Assembly (NCBI GenBank): GCA_030063045.1
Contig: JAQSEB010000004.1
Location: forward strand, 496,001 to 560,000
Direction of reading: 5' to 3'
DNA length: 64,000 nt
Origin: Pratylenchus scribneri
Lineage: Eukaryota > Nematoda > Chromadorea > Rhabditida > Pratylenchidae
Made by a program: the position numbers and the translations under genes. Below, piece by piece: positions 22,116 to 33,448 of this stretch (position 1 is the first letter of the stretch; the number at the start of each line of letters is the position of its first letter). The notes beneath the pieces were generated by a model. That model did no database searches and had not been told where the DNA came from. It saw only the letters and a program-made list of their open reading frames with translations.

Positions 22116-24693
22116 TTTGAAAAGTTGATTGTGATTGTGAGCTGAAATAAAGGGAATTGAATATTTGTGATGGTATTTGGATGGGGGGATAAAGTGGGGG
22201 AAATGCGCGAAAACAATGGAATAATCTGAAGCCAATCAGAAATAGCCAAATAATTTGCTCGGGATAATATTTACAGCATATTCGGATGGAGGGATTAACT
22301 GGAGTGGGGGGAGGAGGAATGTACGAAAGAAAAGAATTATCAGAAGCCAGAAATTGGAAGTAGCCAAAAGAATGTTTCCTATTACTACCGAATTATTTTA
22401 TGGAAATAAAATTATGTGTGGAAAATAGGGAAAATTTTTGATTCATTTGAAATCGAATGAAATAAAAATGGATTTTGATATTTATCAACCATTCGAATTT
22501 GTTCATTCCAACTAAATTATTGGAAATTTTGTAATGAAATGATGAATTCATTTCAAATGGGTATGGAAATGGATGATGGATAGAAAATGAATGAATGAAT
22601 CAGCCGAGTAAATGTCCGAAAGTGCTCTGGAAAATGACGAAAAAAAATTAGCCAGAATTTTGTTTTTTTAGTAATTTCATTTTCATCATTTTGCTGCTGT
22701 TTTTGGGGGAAATGAAATTTGGATGGTAAACAATTGAATTTTATTTGAAATGAAAAAATTGTTGACCTCACAGAAGATCTTGGAAATACTTATTCATAAA
22801 ATCATTAAATAGTGGAAAATAATGTAAATTGGTTTCAACCAAATTTTTAAATTAATTTTACGAGTCTTTTCTTTTGTTTCTTTGTTAAAATGTCAATTTT
22901 TGTTGTTGCCTATGGCCGATTGGTTAGATTGCCAACATTTATCATCCAAATAGAGTATTTGGTCAATTCGATTAATTGCCCTTCAATTCCACATGTTTAG
23001 ATAGACTAACAATAAGCCAATGTAGATGAATTCATCCATCCCCAAGAGCCATCAACAATGATTAATAATAAACATTGATTAAAACTTAAAAGCATGTCTC
23101 ATCCTTCCTCGCGCCAAATTCTAATTCCTAAGGGTTTTCGATTTGCTAATGGCATTAATTTCATATCAACATTTATTCAATTTGGTTATCCAATCAATTT
23201 GTGAATTCATCCGGCATTATTTAGATTCTTTCGGCCAATAATAGGGTCTAATAATAAAAACAAAGTCGCCGATTTCTCCGGGGCAAACATTCGCCCGTTT
23301 TCCCTCGCATTTCCCAAATTTATTCACACATTTTTGCTCATGGTATTCTTTTCTTGATTTTTCAACCTTGAACGAAATTCAATGGACATCAACCACAGTT
23401 TGTTCAGGTTACTTTGCATTGCAAATGCAATTAAATGTAAACACCTTGCATTCCTTTTACAATGGTTTGCATATCCTTCGGGATTGTTTACATTTTGTCC
23501 AGGTTACTTTGCAAATGCAATAAATGTAAACAAATTGCATTCCTTTTACAATGGTTTGCATATCCTTCGGGATTGTTTACATTTTGTCCAGGTTACTTTG
23601 CAAATGCAATAAATGTAAACAAATTGTTTACATTTTGTCCATGTTACTATGCAAATGCAATAAATGTAAACACATTGTTTACATTTTGTCCATGTTACTA
23701 TGCAAATGCAATAAATGTAAACACATTGTTTACATTTTGTCCATGTTACTATGCAAATGCAATAAATGTAAACACCCTTGCATTCCTTTTATCCTTTTAC
23801 AATGGTTTGCATATCCTTCGGAATTGTTTACATTTTGTCCAGGTTACAATGATGACAAATGCACGTAAACACATTGCAAAAAGTTTAAATCCTTCTGGAA
23901 TTGTCCACGTTACTATGATAAAAGCACGTAAAATCATAGCAAAAAGTTTACAAGGTCAGAGGATTTGTTAGACATATTGCATTCTACTATAGCCCAGGAA
24001 CTTTCAATGCAAATTTGTCTAATATAGTAATGGGATTCTGAAATTTTTATTTATTGGAAAAGTGTATTAGATATATTATTATTATTAAACAATGGCTTAA
24101 ATATCTACAATTTTTGGATCCTCCTCCTCAACCTTCTTTTTCATATCACCAATTCCATACGATCCAAACCATTGCTTATTATATCCAAATTCATGGATCA
24201 ATTTTGCTGGTTTAGAACAAATTGATCAGGCCAAAACTTCCTCAGTGTATTTAAACATAGTGCTTTATATCCAAATAATACAAAAAAAGTCACATTTTAT
24301 TCATTTAATATCTATTTAATTGATAAAAGACTGGATTTGATTGTAGTATTCTTCATATTAATTAGGACATCGAATTATGATTGGCCCATTCATTTTTAAG
24401 AGAGAAAGGATGGACCAGCTTTGTCTCACTCATTTCCCTTGTCCTCTCTTTCCCCCAAATCATCATTCCGATTCAATTGTTTCCCCAATTTTTCTCTTTA
24501 TGCCCAACATTATTTTCCCTATTTCCATTGCCAAATCCGGTCATTTCCTTTACAATCTTGGCCATTCTTGAAGAATATTCTGAAAATGTGTGGACCGGTT
24601 TCTTTTCCTTTCCTTAAATTTGGGCCAATATAAATTCTGCACAATTCCCTCTGGCAACCATTTTTGTCGGTCAAATTCAAGGAAGACAAAATA
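22116..24693. other. intergenic with a tandem repeat block
   Basis: About 2.6 kb. The main content is a 51/89-bp tandem repeat at 23400-23870. The rest is AT-rich DNA, including a duplicated block (near 22150-22260 and 22270-22370) sharing GATGG.GGGATAAA.TGG.GGG and ATC.GAAGCCA. No gene is seen. Confidence 0.5.
23400..23870. repeat. 51-bp tandem repeat with 89-bp higher-order units, octamer in each copy
   Basis: Three consecutive copies spaced exactly 51 bp (23641, 23692, 23743) of a unit containing ATGCAAATGCAATAAATGTAA and TTGTTTACATTTTGTCCA. They are flanked by 89-bp variants that also hold TTGCATTCCTTTTACAATGG. Because 51 is a multiple of three, long open frames run through the block; these look like repeat artefacts. 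Each unit carries ATGCAAAT, the POU octamer. Confidence 0.85.
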
Positions 24694-25541
24694 ATGGCCC
24701 AACGACGACAAATGTGGGTGAATTTGTTCCAATTAATCCACAAATAATTTCAATTTCAGGCATTTCCCTTTTCCAAATCTTTTCCATTTGCTCATTTTCT
24801 TTGCACTTTTCAACATTGCCAATTCATTTTTTGGCGGTGATTGTTGCTGCTGTGATTGTTGTTGCGATTGTTGTTGTGGTTAGCTTCGGCTTAACGACAA
24901 TTGGGAATAGAATGGTGTAATATAGATGGTGTTAATATTGTTCGATTTTTATATGATTTTATGGAGCACTAAATTTGCTATAAAATTATATCAACTAAGC
25001 CAATATTGGATATTTACGGAGTAGGGAGTATTGGCCATAAAATCTTTGGTTTAGCTAAAATTAAGTTTCTGTTTGTTTTAATGCTTTAACTATCGATAAT
25101 AGATCATTACATCCCCAATTTTCGTAACACCCATTAATTTAAATAAAATAATCTCAAAAAGGTTGTTGTTCTCCCCTCCTTTTGGCTGTTCCATGTTGTG
25201 GTTGTTCCTCCTCCTATAATTCATTTGGAACTTATGGCGGTGCCATTTTTGGTAGGCGACGTCGTAAAAGGGAATTATACGCGAGAACGGGGCCAAGAAG
25301 TGCGGATTTCTTGAATGATCATAGGTAAATGAATTTATGAATTGGAATAAAATGCAAATATTTATTTAGATGTGCTGAACGATTCTGGTTGAAATTGGTG
25401 GAAAGGAAAAAGAAAATGGAGGGTCGAATCAAATCCACCGAACGGATTCATGATCGAGTGCCGGCGGCACAAAGTCCAAAGAAGGAAATTCGAAGACGCA
25501 ATACAAAAATGGACTTGAAAAAATTATTACTGATTATGTGA
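24694..25541 (+). CDS. secreted cysteine-rich protein with CCC repeats and polybasic motif
   Basis: Four exons (24694-24713, 24760-24878, 25162-25324, 25370-25541) join in frame with GT-AG introns to give 157 residues. The N-terminus (MAQRRQMHFPF then NLFHLLIFFALFNIANS) is a signal peptide. The mature chain opens with GGDCCCCDCCCDCCCGCC, a (C)n-D repeat, then PCCGCSSSYNSFGTYGG, then the polybasic RRRRKRE that looks like a furin-type cleavage site, and a long basic helical tail (ERFWLKLVERKKKMEGR) ending LLLIM. The total exon length is an exact multiple of three and all phases match, which supports the model. I know no named family; Cys-clustered secreted proteins occur among nematode cuticle, glandular and parasite effector proteins. 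The function is open. Confidence 0.6.
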
Positions 25542-26069
25542 AAAATTGAGGACAATTTTGTTGATATTATATTCATTTTTTTATTCATCGATTTTGGCAA
25601 ATTCTTTGAACCTCTTTTTGCGCATTTCATCCATAAAAACCCTTTTAAATTGGCCATCAATTCCCCCGTAATGTTTACCAAGCCATATAAATAACCAATC
25701 CATGCCCTATTATATTCCCTTCTATGCGCATCTTTTCCCCAAAATTCTTTACAAAATTGCTCGATAATCCCCCCGGCCTCATCAATCGGCGAACAATCTT
25801 TTCATTCTTCCCTTCATTCTTCTTATTTTCTCGCCCTCTTAAATTTGTATCAAATTTCCCGCAGGGCCATCATAAAGATGTTTTTCCACTCCAAAATGGC
25901 TCCATAAATTCTTCTTCAGAATTATTTACAATTCAATTTTATTTCTCCAATTCAATTCTCATCCAATTCTTCAATCATTGGCCTCCATTTTTCCTATTTG
26001 ATTATTCATGCTTTCTTCCATCAATTGCCATTCATTGATCACTCGGCTTTTTCTTTCCGCTTTTCCCCG

Positions 26070-26465
26070 TCAAAATGGGAAATATGTATCAATTGGTTTT
26101 GGTCTCCCCTTCCATTCCATATGCTTCCTCCCACCAATTATCATTCCGTCGCCGTCCTTCACCTTCGACCAAACCCCCAAAATTATTCCATTTTCCACCT
26201 TCACATGCTCTCCCCCCAATTTTTTCGTCCTCCAATCTCCAAATCGATTCATATATTTTCCGTCCAATTTTGCTTGCGGTTTTTTCCATTCGCATGTGGT
26301 GGTGAATCCATCGAGAGTAAATTCCGTGTCCCCCCACCTTTCCCAAATTTCACCCCCTTGGGGGCTGAATTCTTCTCCCCATTTAATAGTACACAAAACA
26401 ATCGACCAATTCAACCGCGATCCATCCTTTTCCATTTTGGCCCATTCCAAATTACTGCGCACCAT
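26070..26465 (-). CDS. hypothetical protein fragment, possibly decayed
   Basis: A 131-codon frame begins MVRSNLEWAKM and has plausible globular composition (WERWGDTEFTLDGFTTTCEW, GGEHVKVENGIILGVWSKVK). Downstream on the same strand coding-like sequence continues in the same frame past a TGA (RGKAERKSRVINEWQL), and another coding-like stretch lies at about 25570-25790 (EQFCKEFWGKDAHRREYNRA). Good splice sites joining these were not found, so this may be a pseudogene, a poorly resolved gene, or a chance frame in a purine-rich strand. No family recognised. Confidence 0.3.
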   Translation of the reverse strand: MVRSNLEWAKMEKDGSRLNWSIVLCTIKWGEEFSPQGGEIWERWGDTEFTLDGFTTTCEWKKPQAKLDGKYMNRFGDWRTKKLGGEHVKVENGIILGVWSKVKDGDGMIIGGRKHMEWKGRPKPIDTYFPF

Positions 26466-26634
26466 CTCCTCTCAAATTGGGGCCCAAATTTGGGAATGAG
26501 GCGCCTCTTTCTGTTTGGCCCTTTCTGTCCGACCGAATTCAATTCCATTTCAATTCCACTTCATCGACATTATTTCCTTCCTTTTCCATCCAATTGAAGA
26601 GAATTTTGATTGAATTACACCCAAAAATTTTTAG

Positions 26635-27490
26635 ATGGGTATTTGTTTATCCAGGCGAGGCGGAAATAAGCAGCAGAGGAGAAATAATCGGACATCCCAA
26701 AATCAGGCAACAAATAAATGAAGCTATATCCTTTTTAGTTTTGCCCTAAATTTTAGATAAAAATCGATGAAAATTTAGGCGAAATTCGAGAGGATGATTT
26801 GCGAGGAATATTTAGGCAAGTTTTATAAGCGAATTGAGACCAACAATTTGAATATTAGCGAATAAAATAAAATTTTATAAAATAATTATTATGTAAATAT
26901 ATTTGTGAACTTATTAGGGAATTTGATTTAAATGGCGATGGATTCATCCAACGGGAGGAACTCAGATCGGTGATGATCAAAATGGGCCAATCACCGACGG
27001 AGGAGGAATTAAATTCAATGTTTGAAGCGGCAGATGCTGACAAAGATGGGAATATTAGTTTTACAGGTAAAATTAATTATGGGGGGAATTCATTCGCTTA
27101 TTTTGGTGTTAATTTATTAGAATTCCTGACCATTGCCCGCGCAAATCCATTGTCACTTTCTCTTCGAGCAGTGGTTTGTTTTGAGCATAAATATTCATTT
27201 TTTAAAAATTTTTAGTTCAATGAATTGGACGTGGACGGTGATGGTCACATTACGAGGCGCAGAAAAATACAAAAATTATATAAAACTTTATTTCACAGGT
27301 CAGAATTGAGGACAGCATTCCAAAAAATGGGCCATGCCTTGAATGATTCCGAGATCAAGGCGATTTATGAGCAAGTGGATTTAAATCGCGATGGAAAAAT
27401 CAACTTAATGGGTACGGTGCCACATTCATTCATATTTAATTCCAATATTATTTTTTAGAATTCTGCGAAATGATGACTCGGAAGAAATGA
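26635..27490 (+). CDS. calmodulin-like four-EF-hand protein with N-terminal lipidation motif
   Basis: Seven exons (26635-26706, 26757-26815, 26918-27066, 27121-27173, 27216-27256, 27299-27411, 27459-27490) total 519 nt, 172 residues. Four EF-hand loops are visible: DLNGDGFIQREE, DADKDGNISFTE, DVDGDGHITRSE and DLNRDGKINLME, with acidic or Asn ligands at the expected positions. The chain ends EFCEMMTRKK. The linker ANPLSLSLRAVF and the overall pattern resemble C. elegans cal-5. The N-terminal MGICLS fits N-myristoylation at Gly2 plus palmitoylation at Cys4, so membrane attachment is likely. Three of six introns start with GC (26707, 26816, 27257). TTTTTAG lies directly before the ATG, a possible trans-splice site. 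Confidence 0.88.
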
Positions 27491-27679
27491 GAGAAAAAAT
27501 GCATTCAACAACCAAAAACATTGCCAAATTCAATTAAATATTATTAATGAAATGATCAAAATATATTTTTCCAAAATTATCGCATAATGCCTTATTCCAC
27601 TTATAAATAAGAGAAACTTGAAATTTATAGTGGATCCATTACAATATAATTAAAAAATGCAAAATATTGCGTTTTCATA

Positions 27680-28352
27680 GAAAAAAAAGGTTCAATTTTC
27701 CGGAAAGAATTTAATTCCGGAAAGATTTTAATTAAGTTTTCCGGAAAGATTTTAATTAAGTTTTCCGGAAAGAATTTAATTAAGTTTCCCGGAAAGATTT
27801 TAATTAAGTTTTCCGGAAAGAATTTAATTCAATTTTCCGGATAGATTTTAATTAAGTTTTCCGGAAAAATTTTAATTCAATTTTCCGGAAAGATTTTAAT
27901 TCAATTTTCCGGAAAGATTTTAATTCAATTTTCCGGAAAGATTTTAATTCAATTTTCCGGAAAGATTTTAATTAAGTTTTCCGGAAAAATTTTAATTAAA
28001 TTTTCCGGAAAGATTTTAATTCAATTTTCCGGAAAGATTTTAATTCAATTTTCCGAAAAGATTTTAATTCAATTTTCCGGATAGATTTTAATTCAATTTT
28101 CCGGAAAGATTTTAATTCAATTTTCCGAAAAGATTTTAATTCAATTTTCCGGATAGATTTTAATTCAATTTTCCGGAAAGATTTTAATTCAATTTTCCGG
28201 AAAGATTTTAATTCAATTTTCCGGAAAGATTTTAATTCAATTTTCCGGAAAGATTTTAATTCAATTTTCCGAAAAGATTTTAATTCAATTTTCCGGAAAG
28301 ATTTTAATTCAATTTTCCGGAAAGATTTTAATTAAGTTTTCGGAAAGATTTA
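27680..28352. repeat. 24-bp minisatellite containing TTCCGGAA
   Basis: About 28 copies of GATTTTAATTCAATTTTCCGGAAA, with TTAAG and GGATA variants. Every unit carries the palindrome TTCCGGAA or a one-base variant. It fills the gap between the convergent calmodulin-like and ground-like genes. Confidence 0.95.
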
Positions 28353-28466
28353 ACATTTAATTAAAAAATTATTTTCTAAAAATTTTAATTCACAATTATT
28401 TAATTCAATAATACATTTTTCTTATTATTTTAATATATCCAAAAATATTGCATTCAAATTTCCTCA

Positions 28467-29086
28467 TCAAGCTTGAAGTGCAGCAGCATGACACCAAAGC
28501 CCATTTGCCATCACATTACAATATCCATCCCCGGCTGAACTGAATGACATTCCCGGCGGCACATTTCCTATAGTATTTTTGTCCTCTTTTTCCTCCATTC
28601 TCATTTCACGATGATTGTGAGGGGCGCAAATCACCAAAAATTTGCTTCCTGAGAAATGCGCAAAAAGGGCACTTTGAATGGCGTTCAGGGAATTGGCCGA
28701 GTCATTTGGCAAAATTGCCTGGAATTATTGAGACAATTCACTAAACTTATCCCTTCATACTTGTTCCATAATTTGTTTCCATTCCGCCTGAGGACAAGGC
28801 AATTCCATACCCCTATAAAGTGGCTGAATTGCCTGAAAATACCATAAAATGCCATCATTTATCCCACTTCCCATTTTTGAACTTCTCTCTTCCTTCGTCC
28901 GCATCCACCGCCACATCCGCCTCCGCATCCCCCTCCTCCGCCGCAGCCGCCACCGCCGCCTCCGCAAATGCAAACGGGTGGGGCGGCCACGGGCACGGGG
29001 AAACCGCATCCTTGAATTGGTTCAAAAAGAAGGCAACAAATGAAAAGGAATGGGAAGAAAATATTCAGAAAATTAAGTGAGGCCAT
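28467..29086 (-). CDS. ground-like (GRL) domain secreted protein
   Basis: Three exons (29086-about 28866, about 28831-28761, about 28717-28467). Exon 1 encodes a signal peptide (LNFLNIFFPFLFICCLLF) and a Gly/Cys-rich low-complexity segment (CGGGGGGCGGGGGCGGGCGG) ending in a dibasic RRKR. Exons 2 and 3 give the ground-like domain: LPCPQAEWKQIMEQ, SANSLNAIQSALFAHFSGS, FLVICAPHNHREMR, GDGYCNVMANGLWCHA. Nematode grl proteins combine exactly this Cys/Gly-rich leader with the ground-like domain, are hedgehog-related secreted factors, and are expressed in epidermis and glia around cuticle and sense organs. Confidence 0.85.
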
Positions 29087-29495
29087 TTTGAATGCCGGCT
29101 GAAAATAAAATTAAGAGAAATGGCAAATTGACAGATGAAAATGAATGGATTTATTAGTTGAGGGGAAACTGGAATGAAACCATCCTGCTGCCGGCTAATT
29201 TTCCCCTTTTTTCAATGAATACAAAAGAAAAAGCCGAAAAGAAGACTATACTTGACCCAAAATGGAAAAGAGAGGCATAGGTTCATCTCATTGTCAGTAA
29301 GTTAATTTCCTTTTTATTGAAATTGAAAAGAAGTGGCAAAAAACTTAAAAAACAAAGAAATTATGGCGAATAAATTTGAATGAATCTTCACAACAATGGC
29401 GAATTGGAAGTGGGCCATTTTTCAACTTTCTTCGATTGTTTGTGAACTCAAAAGGCGACTGAAAAATGTTAAATAAAATATATTTTAAAATATTA
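29087..29495. other. intergenic, nothing recognised
   Basis: AT-rich spacer of about 400 bp between two minus-strand genes. It probably holds the ground-like gene promoter and the receptor 3' UTR. Confidence 0.4.
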
Positions 29496-31586
29496 TTAAA
29501 TTGACCTAATTTTATTGCCAAAAGATTGGCCTATTTTCTGGCGAAATTCGCGAATCCTAGAATTCACTTCCGGAATTCTAATGGAATAAATTAGCGGATT
29601 GAGCAGTGATTTTCCAAGGATAAATGCCAATTGAATGCAGCTGAGCAAAAAAAATTGTCCGGAAACTTTCCCTTTGAATGAGTGTACAATTTTGGCATGT
29701 GATGGCGAAGAGAATGGCCGCTGGGGCCCATCCAAGGAAAAAACTGACACAGATTAGAATGGCCTGAATGGAATGTGGGTTCAATTTCAATTTATTAATT
29801 TTCAATTAATTCACCCACCGTAATTGTAGTGCGCATTTCCCGTCTATTCTTGTCAATTGAACATTTTCTAAAAGGAATATTTTATATAATATTTTCAAGT
29901 AGAAATTGAAGTTGGCTATCGGCTAACGAAATGATTTAGTTAGTTTAATAATTGTTGGTTTTAAAAGAACCAGAAAATTTTAGTACCTGGATTCATCTTC
30001 TGGCTATAACGTATAACCTATAGCTCAATAAGTAAGTAATCAATCTGTAAAAACTATTTCCATATGGAAACCCTAAAATTATTCTAAAAAGCGGCTTTTT
30101 TCAAAAATTAGAATTTTTGCACTTAAAGGCATGTATCACTTTTTAAAAATTTATTTCCTGAAATTAAGGCCACTTTTTTAGGACATTTAAGACTTTTGAA
30201 TGGAATATTGTCTTCCAAAATTAATTAATTTCTATTAGAGCAATAAAGCCAAAAGAAAGTGCCAGGTATAATGAATTGTCACCCAAGCGGGTTTTAAATT
30301 TTTTGCCATTGTTTACCTTCTCCCACAAAGTGCATCGTTTTTGAAGAAACGCTGTCGATTGGCACGCAGAATAAATAACTAAAATAAATAAAAATTATTT
30401 AAGATTGAATGTAAATTGCAAACCAATCGAATATAGCAGGAAGTGATGAGCAAAAAAATGGAAATGAGCAGAAAAGAAATGCAAATTCGAAACATCCGTG
30501 AATGATAGAAATCCACATTTTGACAATTCCAATAGCCTTGGCCAGGAATGGAAATGGAAAGGAACAAAAGAAGGGAGAATGGGCCAATCCAAGCGAGCAA
30601 ACAGGCCAAACGGGTTGATTGAATTTGTTGGCTGCGATCAATGTGAGGATGGCAAATGCCCGTAAAATGATGGAGGGCAATGAGCAAAAGATGAAGGGTG
30701 GCCGAAATCATGCCTCCGGAACGAAGAAGCTGCAAAAATTTTATTAATTGAATATATTTGTTGCGGTAATTATTGGAAAAAATTGTAAATTTTGGAATTT
30801 ACTAAATACTAGCCTAGTAAATTTTTGGAAATCTCGGCTTCTAGCGCCGTACAGATTTTAGAATAGGCTAATTAGACTCGGCATAATTGATGTAGTCTAT
30901 GAAATCATTTAAAATTATTATTAGTCTTGAGGCGAAAGTTAGTAAACCAAAACCGATTTAGGTTTAAACAATGGTTCAATTTTTCAAATAAAAACTCTTA
31001 CCGGTCTGAAATTGAAATTTCATAGACTAAATTGACCCTGCTGAGTCAAGTGAGCTTATTTTTGAGTAGGTATAAAAAGTCTAGTAGCCAAAATTTTTAA
31101 AATTACTAGTCCAGTTTCTAGTAAATTTCGGAATTTACTAATTTAATTTTAAATAATTTATATGATATATTTGATAATGAATGAAAAAGGACTTCAAGTG
31201 TGAGGGAAATGCACGGATTCACCGAAGCACCGAGCACAATTGGAAAATATGAATTGTAAACGAGGGAAAGTGCCACAACAAAACTGGTCCTGAAATTCTT
31301 TTGTAATAATTTTGATATTATTTTGATCCAACCAAATGTCGGAAAATGTGAGTGAAAGGATGAGAATGACGGTGGCACTTCGATGAATTTTGGAGGATTT
31401 CAATGCGCCAATAACAATCAAATTGGCCAAAATGGCCAGAAGGGAGATGAAAAGGAAAATTGGAATCACCAATTTGTACATCTTTTGAATATAGAATGGT
31501 ATAAATTAAGTCAATTTTTTTACCTGAATTCGATAAATTCGAATTTGGATATTCTCCAATTCATCCTGAATTCGTTGTTCGACCAT
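29496..31586 (-). CDS. rhodopsin-like G-protein-coupled receptor
   Basis: About seven exons from the ATG at 31586 (MVEQRIQDELENIQ). Helix 1 is IPIFLFISLLAILANLIVIG with the GN-like LANL motif; then helix 2 (ATVILILSLTFSDIW), helix 3 with MISATLHLLLIALHHFTGIC, helix 4 (LACLLAWIGPFSLLLFLSI), helix 5 (ICISFLLISIFLLIT), helix 6 (AILICVSFFLGWAPAAILFA) and helix 7 with the class A motif NPLIY (SLLNPLIYSIRIPEVNSR). The usual DRY at the end of helix 3 reads HHF, so coupling may be atypical. Helix 7 is one frame away from helix 6: an A8/T8 homopolymer near 29648 has one base too many. Family A and D foldbacks lie in introns. Ligand unknown. Confidence 0.78.
29990..30275. repeat. foldback element, family A copy 4 (degenerate)
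   Basis: Paired arms TGGCTATAACG ... TAGCTCAATAAG and ...AGAGCAATAAAGCCAAAAG, with the internal AAAAAGCGGC / GGCCACTTTTTT blocks. It lies in an intron of the rhodopsin-like receptor. Confidence 0.55.
30785..31145. repeat. foldback element, family D copy 2
   Basis: Arms TGGAATTTACTAA ... CGGCTTCTAG and ...CTAGTAAATTTCGGAATTTAC; internal pair TAGTCTATGAAAT / ATTTCATAGACTA. It lies in an intron of the rhodopsin-like receptor. Confidence 0.8.
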
Positions 31587-33448
31587 TTTCCCGAAAATTG
31601 GCGCTGCGAAGTTTTGCATCAAATGGCTGGGGAAAATGAGGCTAACCAACATTTTTGTTGCCACTTTATTTTATTTATTCAAAGAGCTGTGGAGAAAATT
31701 AAAAGGCCATTTAAATATTTAATTGATCGTCCCATGGGAATTGGAAATGGGCACACGCGAATTCCAATTCCATCATAGCGTTCTCGCGTGCTTGCAAAAA
31801 ATTGCTCAAAATGCTTAAAAAAACACAATTTTGGCAAAATTCAGCAGAACATCATTCCCTGCTTTTGCCTCCTTTTTGCCCTTTAATAATCGAATGGACC
31901 ATCTTCTATTTGGAAGTCCCAAAAAAGTAATGAATTTGGCAGAACAATTTTTAAAAATGATGTGGAATTTGGGAAGTGGAGAGGGCAAATTTCATTCATA
32001 ATAATAATATTTTAGGGCAAATTCCCCTTAATAACATTTTAAAAGAAGGCAATTATCATTAGTCATCGAAATTCCTTTTTTGAAAGTCGGCAATATTCAA
32101 AATTCAAACAAAAAATCATTGTTTTTGGGAAAGGAATTTGGGAAATATTTGAAGGAAATGAACACACAAATTGGCCAATGGAATTTGGCCAATGTTTCTT
32201 TATTTTTGGCATAATTAGAAAAGGGGAAAAAGGGCATGAAAAAAGGAAGGACAGAATTGAAAATCCTTATTAGGGAAAATTCAGTAAAAATGGAAATAAA
32301 TTGAAGAGGGATATGGAAGGACAAACAAATTTAAATTTAGTTGAATGTTCAAAGTCCATTTTGGGGGAAGAAGAATGGAAGTCCATGAATGGAGACGGCG
32401 TGAAAATTTTGGCCAGTTTATTGGCCAAATCAATTTGAATGAGTCAATTTCCGGGAACCAAACAGAGACGGCGGACCATTCTTTGGCCTTATTTTTTGGT
32501 CCATGAATTGATGAGGAAATTGCAAAAAATAAAACGGAAAATAAAAATATCGTTTGAATTTTTTGGAAATATTTAAAAAATTTGATTGTTTTCCCTCTCA
32601 CAAAGTCACAAATTTGTGAAAAAAAATCAAAGTATTAAATATAAATTTTAAAGAATAATATTTATTTTTTATGTGTAAAAATTCTTTCATAAAAAAATAT
32701 TCGAGGTGGAAAAATGAGAAATATAAGGCAAAAAAAAGAGTAGAAATGGCAGTGACACTAAAAATTGAATAAATTAAATTTGCATCAAAAAATTTCCCTT
32801 CCGTCTTTCCTGTCATTTTTCCATCTCCAAAAAATGCCTAAAGCATTTTTTCCAGTCTCGAATTGGTAGTAAATTAAAAGAGGATAATAAAAAATGAAAT
32901 GAATTGGGAAAATTTAATTTGGCCAATATAGTCCATAAAAATGAACATTTATTTCCTAATAGATTTGAATTTGGAGAAAAAATTAGTGCACCAAAAAAGG
33001 AAATAGATGGAATTCTTTTAGAATTTTGGAACTGATAAATTTGATGGAAGTGAAGAAGGAAAAAAATTTATGGAAAAAATGCATGAAAAAATGGGGGAAA
33101 TATGGCCATAAATGGAAAATGAGGAACATTGAAAAAGGTCAAAAATTGGACAAAAAACACAAACAAACAAATTGGTGCCAAATTTTACAGTTTTTCCAAT
33201 ATACTCAAACCATCTATTTTTTCCATTTTTGTTTCTGTTTTCTGTTATATTTTTTCACCAAAATTTGGCCACAAAAACAGGAAATTGCCGCTTTAACCCA
33301 TTCCCTTATTCCCATTGGTGTTCTGTTCATCACCATGGCAATATTGCCAATTCCATTTCCCCTCCATTTTGACTTCATATACCCATTATTTTTCTTACTT
33401 TTTCCCATCCATTCTACTCAAAATATATTCTCAAACTCCCCATCCAAA
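31587..33448. other. intergenic, no recognisable gene
   Basis: About 1.9 kb between divergent genes. It is AT-rich with purine-rich patches. Long hydrophobic frames near 32.1-32.8 kb and an open frame running into the CFAP36 start have no domain features and are treated as chance. Confidence 0.5.

Noticed and set aside
23462..23971. Open frame of 169 codons across the 51-bp repeat
   Set aside because: The 51-bp unit is a multiple of three, so one stop-free unit gives a long frame automatically; the product is a repeated hydrophobic string without features.
25998..26597. Open frame of 199 codons on the plus strand
   Set aside because: It runs antisense to a purine-rich strand, its composition is Phe/Pro/Ser/His-rich, and it has no motif.
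33026..33448. In-frame upstream extension of CFAP36
   Set aside because: The extra residues are Lys-rich then Phe/Leu-rich and absent from the family; the ATG at 33449 gives the expected N-terminus.
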